A stretch of DNA of 64,000 bases from Asparagopsis taxiformis (taxonomy: Eukaryota; Rhodophyta; Florideophyceae; Bonnemaisoniales; Bonnemaisoniaceae), in assembly GCA_030407315.1 (NCBI GenBank), contig JALQPE010000337.1, forward strand, positions 54,326-118,325. The letters run 5' to 3'. The position numbers and the translations under genes were made by a program. Shown piece by piece: positions 50,250 to 59,421 of this stretch. The notes under the pieces are model-generated. The model had not been told where the DNA came from. It worked only from the letters and a program-made list of their open reading frames with translations, and searched no databases. How positions within the stretch are numbered: position 1 is the stretch's first letter; each line of letters opens with the position of its first letter.

Positions 50250-53200
50250 ATGGCTCAACAATCCCCCAACGCTTTCGACCGCCAGGTGCGCTCTGCCAGC
50301 CGCCGTGACAACGATTCTCCCACTCCTTCTCCCTCTCCTTCTCCCTCTCCTTCTCCTTCTCTGGCCCCCCCTGTCCCCATGGACGTTTGCGAAGCTGCTG
50401 CAGCGCTGACCCAGCTCAGCCCAGCACCTAAGCCCGTCCCCTCCCCCCCTTCCGCTTCCGATCCCGCGGTTGTCCCGACAATCGACGCTGGCGTTCCCGC
50501 AACTCCGCTTCCGGCTCAATCTGCCGAAGCGGCGCCAGCCGTCGAGGGATCTGGTGCTCCTCTGCCCAGCTCGCCTGCTCCGGACATGATCATCGCGTCC
50601 GGCAGCGACTTGGCAGAGGATGCGGAGAAGGTCGATGATCACAACGCTCGTGACATCGTACCGAACAAGCCTCTCCGCAGCACCAGGCTGGCCTACCCTG
50701 GCACAGTGCCCATCCCGGTGGATGTGGACTACGACATAAGTCCGGAGAGCTGCCGAAACATTCCAGTCTTCATTTCCCCCCTGGATGTTTCTCCTCCGGC
50801 AGTCGTGTCCAGGGTGGTCAGGCCGCATCGCGTTGATGAGTTGAAGAAAACGTTTCTCACTCAGGGATTTTCCGTGATTGCTTCACGCGTGTCCGTCTGC
50901 GAGGTGATTGATTCCAATGCAAAAGTACGACTGCAATATGTCGATGGATCTCACCGAGTGACCGCGTTGAAGGCCATTCTCGAGTCGGCTGGACCTGCTC
51001 CTGCGAAGGACAGTCCAGAGTGGGAGGAGTTTGTCAAGTCTGACATCTACCGTCGCTTTGGAACTATTCCAGTCGACTTTCTCCTCCCACCGACTCGGCT
51101 TGGCCGGGATGTCTTCTGCTCCGAAGAAGTACTCCCGCTTTCACGGCTGATGAACTTCCACACCCACAATGTCAGCGAGGTAACAGTTGCTGACAATGTG
51201 TGCTCTGTGATGGAGTTCATCAATATCCACCGCCTGGGAAAGAAGAAGATCGAGCCGACCGTTCAATACATAAAAGAACGGAAAGCGCTGAGCTGGATTC
51301 GTCCGAGACAGCTCATGCGCTACGTCTCGATCGCGCGAGGGTTCAAGACCATTGAAAGCCCTGCTTTCAAATACTGGTCGAGCATCCCGAACAGGCCGGA
51401 GTTCGTTCAGTTTTCTTCGACAGAGGATCTGGCTGGGTGTACGGTGAACTTGTTGTTCAATGGGTCGTTCAGGAGTGCTCCGGATGTACAGAAGTGTTTC
51501 ATCCTGGAGATGACGGCGCGCTACACTTGTAGCCGTCGGTCGGCCGGGCTGAAACCGTACTCGGTTGGTACCATTGGGCAGGAATGGATTGCTGGTTTGT
51601 TGGAAATCTTCGGGTACGTGAAGGAGGTGGCCGAGTACTGGAACGTGTCGGATGTGTTGAGGATGCTGGATGGGTCAATTCCCAGCCGGGGTGACCCGAG
51701 CAAGAGCTTCGACATTCGCTCGCGCGTTGTCGAAGTTCTTGCTCAGATGGTCCCCAAGAAGGGGTGCTGGGCAGACTTCCGTCCCAAGGAAGGCCCCCCC
51801 GATGGTTACAGTTACGAAAATATTTTTCCCCGTAAGAAGTCTGTCTTCGGGAAGGACGCCAGGAAAATGCTCCTGCGCGTCACTGGGTACCGCGACATGC
51901 AAATGCGGAAACGCTTTCACGCGATGTACCCAGACATCCCACATGCTGCGCTCCCAGCCACATGTGGTGATGATGCCCCCATCCCTTCCTCTTCCAATTC
52001 CTTGCCCATCCCTTCATCCTCCATTCCTTTGCCCCCACCACCTCAACTGGAATCTTCCAGCAATTCCGAGGTTGCCCCTGTTCCTGTCTCTACCCCTGCC
52101 GTGTCTGCATCCTCCCCTGCGGTGACCCCGGTCAAGCCGACTGCGCGTGGTCCCCAGGATGGCAGCGAACGCTCTGGTCCAGTTTCCCACGCCGGGACTG
52201 GTACCCCCAACCGTCCTGTCCAAGCCGCGCAGGAGCAGGTCTCACCGGCTTCGCAGCCTGAGCCTGCGACTCCGGCTGCCGAGCAGCACCCTGCTGCTCC
52301 GGCCCCCGCTGTCGAAGCTTCCCGTTCTGCATCTGCTAGCAGTTCGGGAAGCTCCAGCGATGACAGCTTCGTCCCTTCACCATCCGGTGGGGTTGGACAG
52401 AAGACGGTTGCGAGGATTTCGACGGAGGGCCCTACTCCCGAGAATGTGGTCGAGGGCAGCAGTGCGAAGGGCGGTGCAGATCCTGACGAAGATGTCATTG
52501 AAGTCAGTGATTCTGCACCGCCCGGAGTGGAAACTTCTGGGAGGAAAGTGATGCCCAGAAGGAGTACCCGCCTGCAAGCGAGTCGTTCCGGTCGTGGTGG
52601 AACGGCGGGTGGTGCTGTGGAGGTCGTCGAGCTGGAGAGCGCCCCCGAGGATGCGGGTGAAAACTCCATCCTCGGGAAGCGTAACTTGGAAGCCGCTTCT
52701 GCGACGCCCGAGCCTTCTACCAAAAAGAGAAGGCTCGGTGAGACTTCATCAAAGTCGTCGTCAAAGAAATCCAAGTCGGCTTCCCGAGGTCGCTCTCGGG
52801 AGCCGGTTCTCCAGTTCGACGACGCCCAGGAGAATCCCATTCCCGACAGCATCGTCGATGAGAATGTGGCCGCCGTTCTCCCCAGCGCAATTGCGTCTGG
52901 CAGCCGGATGAAGTACTATATGGAAAGTACGACGGTGGAGACGGTTCGGGCGGAAATGAGGGCGGCAGCATTCCAGGCAGCTGCATCGCCGGGTGCTGAG
53001 GATACGGTGGTGGACAGGTACTTTGCGGTGAAGAAGGCATTGTTGGAAAACTTGGGGGTTATTGTTATGGAAGGCCTGTTGGCATCGTCCACGGCTGGTA
53101 ATGCGACGCATGAGTTGTTCGGTCACTTCGCTAGGCAGTTCCCGCTGGTTGAGGAGGTTGAAAAACCCTCCCAGCAGTCTGATTCTAACGATGACGACAG

Positions 53201-53897
53201 GGAGCCACAGGACGAGCCGCCAGCTTTCGCAAAGCCCGGCTTCGATCCTTCGCCGTGGCAGTTCATCCACAACGTGGGTGATGCGAAGGGCCGCATCGAT
53301 GGTGGTCGTGGGCGCCTCTCTCTGCCGCGGCGTGAGTTGTGCGACAAGTTGGAGGAGGGGAATTTGGAGATGTATAAGAACAAGTTGGTGGCAGAGCTTG
53401 CTCTTGGTGTTTGTGCGGAGTTCTTGAAGTTGGGAATGGAGGGTGAGGATCCTGTCTTCTTCCCGAAGACAGGATTGCGGCTGCTTCTTACAGCAGATGG
53501 GGCTGCGGACCAGGATGGGCACACGGACTTCAAGGTAGCGACGAATAGTGTTGGAAGTCCTACCACGTCTCCATCATATTTCATGATGTCGAGCGGAGCC
53601 GATGGGTTCTCTATAGTAGTTGCCCCTTATAGTCATGTATGCCTGGCCAGTCCGGGCGCCGATATGTGGAAGGTTCCCCCTCTCATCTTTTGGGTGCCAC
53701 CCTATTCCGTATTGGTTGGTCGCGGTGACCTTTACCATTACGGGGTCGGCTTCAGCCGAGGAGATCTTCCTGCAGGCGAGAAGTTAGTCTATGGCCTGCC
53801 CACGCGCGGCCACATCTACTTGAAGACGGAGAAGGACGTCCTCACGGACCACATCCACACCGTCGAATATTACAAGTACGATAGGAGCAATAGATAG
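50250..53897 (+). CDS. ParB-like domain fused to 2-oxoglutarate/Fe(II) dioxygenase-like domain (protein 2)
   Basis: 1215 residues from ATG 50250 (MAQQSPNAFDRQVRSASRRD); the frame is open upstream without an ATG. A Ser/Pro/Ala-rich N-terminus contains a (SP)n microsatellite tract. ParB-like domain about 190-270 (SRVVRPHRVDELKKTF, YVDGSHRVTAL, D232-R236). The helical domain is shared with protein 1 (TVADNVCSVMEFI, YVSIARGFKTIES, YWSSIPN). A long low-complexity middle and a basic segment (KKRRLGE, SSKKSKSASRGRSRE) follow. The C-terminal core has H1091-T-D1093, H1163 in GDLYHYGVGF and R1186. H-to-H spacing is 72, exactly as in protein 1. The gene is clearly more GC-rich than its neighbours, which hints at a different history. 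It is convergent with the methyltransferase-SET gene. Confidence 0.7.
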   Translation: MAQQSPNAFDRQVRSASRRDNDSPTPSPSPSPSPSPSLAPPVPMDVCEAAAALTQLSPAPKPVPSPPSASDPAVVPTIDAGVPATPLPAQSAEAAPAVEGSGAPLPSSPAPDMIIASGSDLAEDAEKVDDHNARDIVPNKPLRSTRLAYPGTVPIPVDVDYDISPESCRNIPVFISPLDVSPPAVVSRVVRPHRVDELKKTFLTQGFSVIASRVSVCEVIDSNAKVRLQYVDGSHRVTALKAILESAGPAPAKDSPEWEEFVKSDIYRRFGTIPVDFLLPPTRLGRDVFCSEEVLPLSRLMNFHTHNVSEVTVADNVCSVMEFINIHRLGKKKIEPTVQYIKERKALSWIRPRQLMRYVSIARGFKTIESPAFKYWSSIPNRPEFVQFSSTEDLAGCTVNLLFNGSFRSAPDVQKCFILEMTARYTCSRRSAGLKPYSVGTIGQEWIAGLLEIFGYVKEVAEYWNVSDVLRMLDGSIPSRGDPSKSFDIRSRVVEVLAQMVPKKGCWADFRPKEGPPDGYSYENIFPRKKSVFGKDARKMLLRVTGYRDMQMRKRFHAMYPDIPHAALPATCGDDAPIPSSSNSLPIPSSSIPLPPPPQLESSSNSEVAPVPVSTPAVSASSPAVTPVKPTARGPQDGSERSGPVSHAGTGTPNRPVQAAQEQVSPASQPEPATPAAEQHPAAPAPAVEASRSASASSSGSSSDDSFVPSPSGGVGQKTVARISTEGPTPENVVEGSSAKGGADPDEDVIEVSDSAPPGVETSGRKVMPRRSTRLQASRSGRGGTAGGAVEVVELESAPEDAGENSILGKRNLEAASATPEPSTKKRRLGETSSKSSSKKSKSASRGRSREPVLQFDDAQENPIPDSIVDENVAAVLPSAIASGSRMKYYMESTTVETVRAEMRAAAFQAAASPGAEDTVVDRYFAVKKALLENLGVIVMEGLLASSTAGNATHELFGHFARQFPLVEEVEKPSQQSDSNDDDREPQDEPPAFAKPGFDPSPWQFIHNVGDAKGRIDGGRGRLSLPRRELCDKLEEGNLEMYKNKLVAELALGVCAEFLKLGMEGEDPVFFPKTGLRLLLTADGAADQDGHTDFKVATNSVGSPTTSPSYFMMSSGADGFSIVVAPYSHVCLASPGADMWKVPPLIFWVPPYSVLVGRGDLYHYGVGFSRGDLPAGEKLVYGLPTRGHIYLKTEKDVLTDHIHTVEYYKYDRSNR

Positions 53898-54360
53898 CAT
53901 ATCAGAAGTATTAAAACCTATACTACTGTTCCCTGCTATAAAGTTCTGTCTTTCTCATCTCAACATTGTTACCTTAGCCCATTTTTCAGTTCTCATCTAT
54001 ACATCTGTCCTTCATCTCATAGTTTAGTGCTACTCAGCAGATTGCTTGCTACTTTTTAATATTAGTCTACAACGTTATATGATTTTACTAGCTAGGCCGT
54101 AGGGGGAGACTAGTTTCAACCCTTGACAACGCGCAGATTTCGACTACGAGAGCCGTCACTGTGATAAATTATTTGTAGAATTTTCGTCTATCTTCCCACC
54201 TACACTAGGCTACCTATATATATACAGGGTATAACCTGAACAGAGACCACGTGAGGTAAAATACTCCTGAGAGCTGCTCACAGCCGTACAGACCTTTGCT
54301 GAGCAATTTACCCGACTTCAAACTTCGCTTCTTACCTTTACCAGGATGAGAGAAGGACGA
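53898..54360. other. 3' flank of ParB-dioxygenase gene 2
   Basis: Noncoding. TATATATATACAGGG near 54215-54230 is low complexity. Nothing else recognised. Confidence 0.4.
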
Positions 54361-54401
54361 AACTCCCTGCTGCTTACAGCCGAAGCCGTTTACCAGGGTT
54401 C

Positions 54402-54692
54402 CTTACAGCAAAGTCATCGTAACGATGACTTTGCTGTAAGGAACCGTTTCCTTGCAGTGGCCGAAGAATTTTTTACCGGGTAAAAAATCAGCAAGAAATT
54501 TTACCGGGTAAAAAATTGTGGCCGCTGTAATGTTTTGCTTTCTTACAGCAAAGTCATCGTTACGATGACTTTGCTGTAAGAAAACGTTTCATTACAGCGG
54601 CCACAATTTTTTTACCCGGTAAAGAAATCATGGCTGCTGTAATGATTTGTTTTCTTACAGCAAAGTCATCGTAACGATGACTTTGCTGTCAG
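54402..54692. repeat. Palindrome cluster IV
   Basis: Three 39-bp palindromes (54402-54440, 54542-54580, 54654-54692 ending CTGTCAG) with TTTTACCGGGTAAAA units. Preceded by CTTACAGCCGAAGCCGTTTA and followed by GGAACTGCCAAAGCTGTAAG. Internal text matches clusters I and V closely. Confidence 0.93.
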
Positions 54693-55175
54693 CACCCCGC
54701 CGGAACTGCCAAAGCTGTAAGCAGTCTGGCTTCACCCTCTCCCCCATTTCTCTACTCCGCCTTCAGCATCCCAGCCTCTCTGGTGACGACTGACGCCTTT
54801 CGTTTCCCCCCTCACGCCCCCTCTCGCAATGAAATACTCGTCTATTACCACGATAGGCTACTCGTACTGCCGCCTTAATTTTCCTCTACACACACCCTCC
54901 CATCCGTCTCTTCCGTACTACGATCTTAGGCTATCCTACCTTACGATTATAGTTGTATAGTGAGTAGCTAGAGTCCTACTTATTGACGACTATAGTGCAC
55001 CGGAACCGGCGCCGGTTCCCGCCCGGGCGGGTTGAATATATATTTTATGCCGTGAGGCACAGGTACCATATGGTCGCTGTGGCTCACGGCACAAGGAGTA
55101 GATTTTGCGACCAACAGCCGTCCAAACCATCCTCCCGTGATGTTCCCTACTTCACACTTCGCTTCTCATGTGAGA
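54693..55175. other. Spacer between palindrome clusters IV and V, with GC palindromes
   Basis: Contains GGAACCGGCGCCGGTTCC (55002-55019) overlapping CCCGCCCGGGCGGG (55018-55031), both perfect palindromes. Just after is a GCCGTGAG...CTCACGGC stem (about 55050-55092). No gene recognised. Confidence 0.6.
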
Positions 55176-55253
55176 CAGCAGGGAGTTTCGTCCTTCTCCC
55201 ATCCTGGTAAAGGTACCTTTACCAAGAAGGGAGAAGGACGAAACTCCCTGCTG
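55176..55253. repeat. Perfect hairpin with nested palindrome
   Basis: 25-bp perfect arms (55176-55200 and 55229-55253, CAGCAGGGAGTTTCG...). The loop contains a 20-bp perfect palindrome TGGTAAAGGTACCTTTACCA (55205-55224). One arm sequence recurs near 54355-54375. Confidence 0.93.
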
Positions 55254-55282
55254 CTTACAGCTGAAGCCGTTTACCAGGGTTC

Positions 55283-55649
55283 CTTACAGCAAAGTCATCG
55301 TTACGATGACTTTGCTGTAAGAAAACAAATCATTACAGCAGCCACGATTTCTTTACCGGGTAAAAAAATTGTGGCCGCTGTAATGAAACGTTTTCTTACA
55401 GCAAAGTCATCGTAACGATGACTTTGCTGTAAGGAACCGTTTCCTTGCAGTGGCCAAAGAATTTTTTACCGGGTAAAAAATCAGCAAGAAATTTTACCGG
55501 GTAAAAAATTGTGGCCGCTGTAATGTTTTGCTGTAAGAAAACGTTTCATTACAGCGGCCACAATTTTTTTACCCGGTAAAGAAATCATGGCTGCTGTAAT
55601 GATTTGTTTTCTTACAGCAAAGTCATCGTAACGATGACTTTGCTGTCAG
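55283..55649. repeat. Palindrome cluster V
   Basis: Three full 39-bp palindromes (55283-55321, 55395-55433, 55611-55649) and one half copy near 55527-55545 that looks like a deletion product. Preceded by CTTACAGCTGAAGCCGTTTA and followed by GGTAAACGGCCCGCACTGTA. Lies 3' of two convergent genes. Confidence 0.93.
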
Positions 55650-55953
55650 CATCCCCGGTAAACGGCCCGCACTGTAATGGGGTGACTGCTTCTCCTACAT
55701 CGCTCTGTTACTGGTGTTCTACATGCTGCGTTGCTACACAATTTCGCACTCACATCTTTCTAGTTTCTCTCCCTTTCGTATCCATAGGTATAGCAGTTGA
55801 AAAGTGGATAGTTTGCACTCCAGGCCGCAGATGCCTTCCTGCAGTCATGTCACGATTGTTGTAGTGTAGTCTATAATATCTAGCGCTCTTGGAAGATGAT
55901 GCACAGTCTATTGTCTCTGTCAATGCGTGTTTACTCAAATCTATCAAAGTAGC
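55650..55953. other. 3' flank of the methyltransferase-SET gene
   Basis: Noncoding; nothing recognised beyond the end of cluster V. Confidence 0.4.
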
Positions 55954-58900
55954 TCAGTTAGCTGGCCAATATTTTCTACCATAGTCAGCAAATATCTCCT
56001 CATCAGCTTCAACGTCTCTGGTCAGAACGACCTTGACAGCATGGGGATTCTTGATATTCGAAGCAAAGTCCGGTTTGTCTATGGCATCGCCTTGTCGAAA
56101 CTCGGCTGACTGTGTTCGACTCACCTCGGTCGCTTTCTCCGTTCCGTCAATGACCCGACAATCATTGAGGTAGCTGGTACAATTATAGACCGCTGGAACG
56201 AGCCAGACCTTCCGAACAGGTGCACCCCTCCCTATGTACGTGGTTTCCAATTCCATGTTGTAGTCCTGGAACCTCTGTCCTGTGCACCCAAATCCTTCCG
56301 GGCCGTACATCACTGATCTCTGCGGTTCCGAGTCTCGAATCTTCGCATAGAAAATCGTCCCGTTGTACCAGCCAATGACCGTCCCCTTCTTCAGTTTCTT
56401 CGCCGCGAATACGCCAAACCCACCACCTCTTACCTCCGATTGCGAAACATAGACACCGTAGAATGCGGCATCAGCAGCCAGAATCGCGTCCGGGTCTATG
56501 CTCCAAAACGAGTGCATGTCCTCGGCCGGCCACTGGTCCATAGGCACCCCGCTCAATCTGTGAAGCATAGAACCGTCCTTCTTCATTGACGCAACGAACA
56601 CAAGCAGATGGTTCGGCAATGCTGTCACAGCAGGTAAACCTTCTGGTGCATCTGAGATGTGCTTCTGACGAAGCCTTGGAGCTTTTCCTGTGACCGGTAC
56701 CGACTCGTCCCCAAGAATACTCTCCACCTCACGCTGCAAGATCCCCCCATATCGCCCGGCTTTCACCTCACTGACGAAAGCATGCAGTATCCACTCCTGC
56801 GATGCATCGTGGCACCTTTTTTCCTTCTCACACCCAATGAACCGACGATACGTACCATCCCTCAACGTCATACACGCTATGGCTGTGCTGTATGTTCCCG
56901 AGAAGAAATCCATCACGATATCGTTCTGCTTCGAAAATCGTTCCAGAAGCTCACGAAGAGTGGTCAACGCCTTCTGCTCATGGCGCAGTCGGTTGTTCTG
57001 CCCATCGTATTGAGCTTCACCAGCCGACAACCTCGGAACGTTGTCAATCGCGTTGGTGAACCCAGGGTGCCTCGATATGTCCGGATTGTGCAACCTGTAA
57101 TCCACCATATCGTATGCAGCCATACCCTTCCCCCGCTTATACGCATGGATAACGAAATCGTGCATATTATGCAGTGTGCACGTTTTCGTCGATGGATTGG
57201 ACGTAAAGCTGTGTGGTCGGCGAGATAGCACGACTGGAACACTGTCCACAATCATCTTGCCAGGCTCGGCATTTCTGATTGCATCCATCCATGCCACGAG
57301 TTGGCGCACGCTGGAATAGATTAGAGCATGACCGCCAGGCCGAAGAACTCGAACTATTTCACACGCAACACTCGCCAACTCTTCCGGCTCCAGAATATCG
57401 TACTCCGAGTTTTCTCTGCCGCCTTCCCGCCTCGTGTTGAATGGAGGATCAGTGAGCACAAGCTGAACACTGTCCTCCAACACGCCATCTTCCAGGAAAC
57501 TAATTTTGTCCTCCACCTCTTTGGCTACATCAGTGGCGTCACAATTCACAGTGTGAATGTAACGCCCCATCACAGCTTCCAGCTTGGTGACATATTCCGG
57601 CTTGGATTCCTTTCCGACGTCAACGAGCGGTGCTTCTGTAGGCGATACAGTGTCAACCTCCATAGCGTCATCCTCGGCCGCACCTTCTCTTGTTGCTGTT
57701 TCGCTAGCAACCGCCGCATTATCGTCCTCTCCACCACCGCGCTCCAGCCTAGCCTTCTTCCTCTGTGGCTCCAGACTATCCTCTTCTATATCCTCGCTGC
57801 CATTGTTTGGCACTGCTGCGGATATTTCCATCTGCGCAGGTGCACCTTCAAGGATGCCAGGCTCGGGCGTATCCTCAAGACTGTGCAACTCATCCATGGT
57901 CAGAGGAAGCTTTCGTTGCTCTCGGGTTCGCAATAACCAAGCCTTCAGCCTCCTCTGACCATCCAGGGCATGAGACGTGTTCAACTTGGCTCGCATGAAC
58001 GAGTTCAATCCGAACTTGTCAGGAGTGTCGAAAAGCAAGGCTCGAAGTCTCTGCATCAGCTGACCACGCTCGGCGAACACATTCACCTCAGTGACACATT
58101 GGCGTATCGACAGCAGGAAGGCGCTTGTCAATGATCGCAGCCTTGCATCCACAGCCACTGGAAGGTCGGCACAGAACCCGTTTTCACTGTCTACAGTTTT
58201 CGGGACAATGGTCAGGTTTTTCCGATGCTCCTCGACCGCGCAGCCATCAGACCGATTCGGGAGTGACCTGAAGCAAAGGCTCGCAGGATCGAATACCATG
58301 AACGGCCAGCACATCGATTCAACATCCTCATACCCCAACACTCTTGCCCCGGTATCCCACGCAGCTAACACACGGTCGACAACAAATCCAAGCTGGTTGG
58401 CTTGCGCACTGGATGTTGCAATTCCAACCATTCCACCACCACCAATGGCCCCGGATGTGGCTCTGGCCCGCCTAGATGGCGCACTGCCCATCTCCTTACT
58501 GCGAATAGCCAAGATACACTGGCACATCATAACCATCAGCCTCCTGAACCGCTTCTGGCTAGCCTGCAAAGAATCTTGCATGTCGGATGTAGCGCCGTCT
58601 AGAAAGTACCTGCTCGAAAGCAGTTCGCGGTTCAGTGGAGAGGACAATTCTCCGCGGGGTGTCTTGCCAAACATTTCGACGGCACGAGAACTAGTCACCC
58701 CCACCTGTTTCGGAAACTCAACCATCCTCGGAGAATCACCCATCTCTGCATTGAGTCCCCATGCATGACAAAACATTTGCCACAGACGCAAATCAATCGC
58801 ACTCGAATCTTCTGCTCGGTGATACGGCCGAAGCACAGCCAGGATAGACATGCATGAGCTGTACTGCGGTTTACCACTCAGGCTTGAAGCAATTTGGCCG

Positions 58901-59421
58901 CTTGGATCGCAGGACTTGATCCAGCCCAACACATCGGCCATCCTCACAGACGAAATATGAGCGTACTTGTCCTTTCCTTTTTGGACCCAGTACTCGTCTC
59001 TGAGATCAACGGCGATCATCAGATACTCAACAAACATCATGCGCCTTTGCAGGCCTGCAATGTCGTTGGATGTCGTCGCTCTCACACGGTCCAGCACAAC
59101 AGCAGTACTGCTGTTGGTGTCCGCCACGATAGACTCTTCTCGCATAGGAATCGTAACGCCAGGAGGAAAGACGCCCTTCTCCATTCCACGTACAATTGCC
59201 ATGCAGCGGTGCGCTCCATCCAATATCTCCAGAACGCCTTCTCGAAACCTGCCAGTCACGGGATGAGCTGTGTCATAACCGCTGTTGCGAATGCTCTCCA
59301 TGAGCGCTTCCACATGACTTGCATCAACATCGCGAATCGATACGAATTTGCTGACTTGATTGGGGTCGATGAACACCCATCCGTCGTGCTTTTCACCGTG
59401 ATTGTGGAACGTTCCTTCCAT
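55954..59421 (-). CDS. ParB-like + N6-adenine/N4-cytosine DNA methyltransferase + SET domain fusion
   Basis: 1155 residues from ATG 59421 (MEGTFHNHGEKHDGWVF). ParB-like domain about 20-90: FVSIRDVDASHVEALMESIR and LEILDGAHRCMAI with DGAHR at 68-72. A helical middle (about 100-590) and an acidic/basic linker follow. The methyltransferase (about 610-880) shows motif IV LVLTDPPFNTRREGG (D658-P-P-F661) before motif I VMDFFSGTYSTAIAC (D838 to G842). That is the permuted order of beta-class amino-methyltransferases. A SET-like domain (about 990-1155) has RGGGFGVFAAKKLKKGTVIG, SYLNDCRVI in place of NHxC, and EEIFADYGRKYW. It would methylate adenine or cytosine in DNA and a protein lysine, both using S-adenosylmethionine. 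Divergent from the Tudor-like gene across 513 bases. Confidence 0.8.
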   Translation of the reverse strand: MEGTFHNHGEKHDGWVFIDPNQVSKFVSIRDVDASHVEALMESIRNSGYDTAHPVTGRFREGVLEILDGAHRCMAIVRGMEKGVFPPGVTIPMREESIVADTNSSTAVVLDRVRATTSNDIAGLQRRMMFVEYLMIAVDLRDEYWVQKGKDKYAHISSVRMADVLGWIKSCDPSGQIASSLSGKPQYSSCMSILAVLRPYHRAEDSSAIDLRLWQMFCHAWGLNAEMGDSPRMVEFPKQVGVTSSRAVEMFGKTPRGELSSPLNRELLSSRYFLDGATSDMQDSLQASQKRFRRLMVMMCQCILAIRSKEMGSAPSRRARATSGAIGGGGMVGIATSSAQANQLGFVVDRVLAAWDTGARVLGYEDVESMCWPFMVFDPASLCFRSLPNRSDGCAVEEHRKNLTIVPKTVDSENGFCADLPVAVDARLRSLTSAFLLSIRQCVTEVNVFAERGQLMQRLRALLFDTPDKFGLNSFMRAKLNTSHALDGQRRLKAWLLRTREQRKLPLTMDELHSLEDTPEPGILEGAPAQMEISAAVPNNGSEDIEEDSLEPQRKKARLERGGGEDDNAAVASETATREGAAEDDAMEVDTVSPTEAPLVDVGKESKPEYVTKLEAVMGRYIHTVNCDATDVAKEVEDKISFLEDGVLEDSVQLVLTDPPFNTRREGGRENSEYDILEPEELASVACEIVRVLRPGGHALIYSSVRQLVAWMDAIRNAEPGKMIVDSVPVVLSRRPHSFTSNPSTKTCTLHNMHDFVIHAYKRGKGMAAYDMVDYRLHNPDISRHPGFTNAIDNVPRLSAGEAQYDGQNNRLRHEQKALTTLRELLERFSKQNDIVMDFFSGTYSTAIACMTLRDGTYRRFIGCEKEKRCHDASQEWILHAFVSEVKAGRYGGILQREVESILGDESVPVTGKAPRLRQKHISDAPEGLPAVTALPNHLLVFVASMKKDGSMLHRLSGVPMDQWPAEDMHSFWSIDPDAILAADAAFYGVYVSQSEVRGGGFGVFAAKKLKKGTVIGWYNGTIFYAKIRDSEPQRSVMYGPEGFGCTGQRFQDYNMELETTYIGRGAPVRKVWLVPAVYNCTSYLNDCRVIDGTEKATEVSRTQSAEFRQGDAIDKPDFASNIKNPHAVKVVLTRDVEADEEIFADYGRKYWPAN

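Noticed and set aside
51675..53584. Long antisense frames (up to 269 codons) opposite the second dioxygenase gene
   Set aside because: GC-rich coding DNA leaves the opposite strand free of stops; no motifs or conserved starts.
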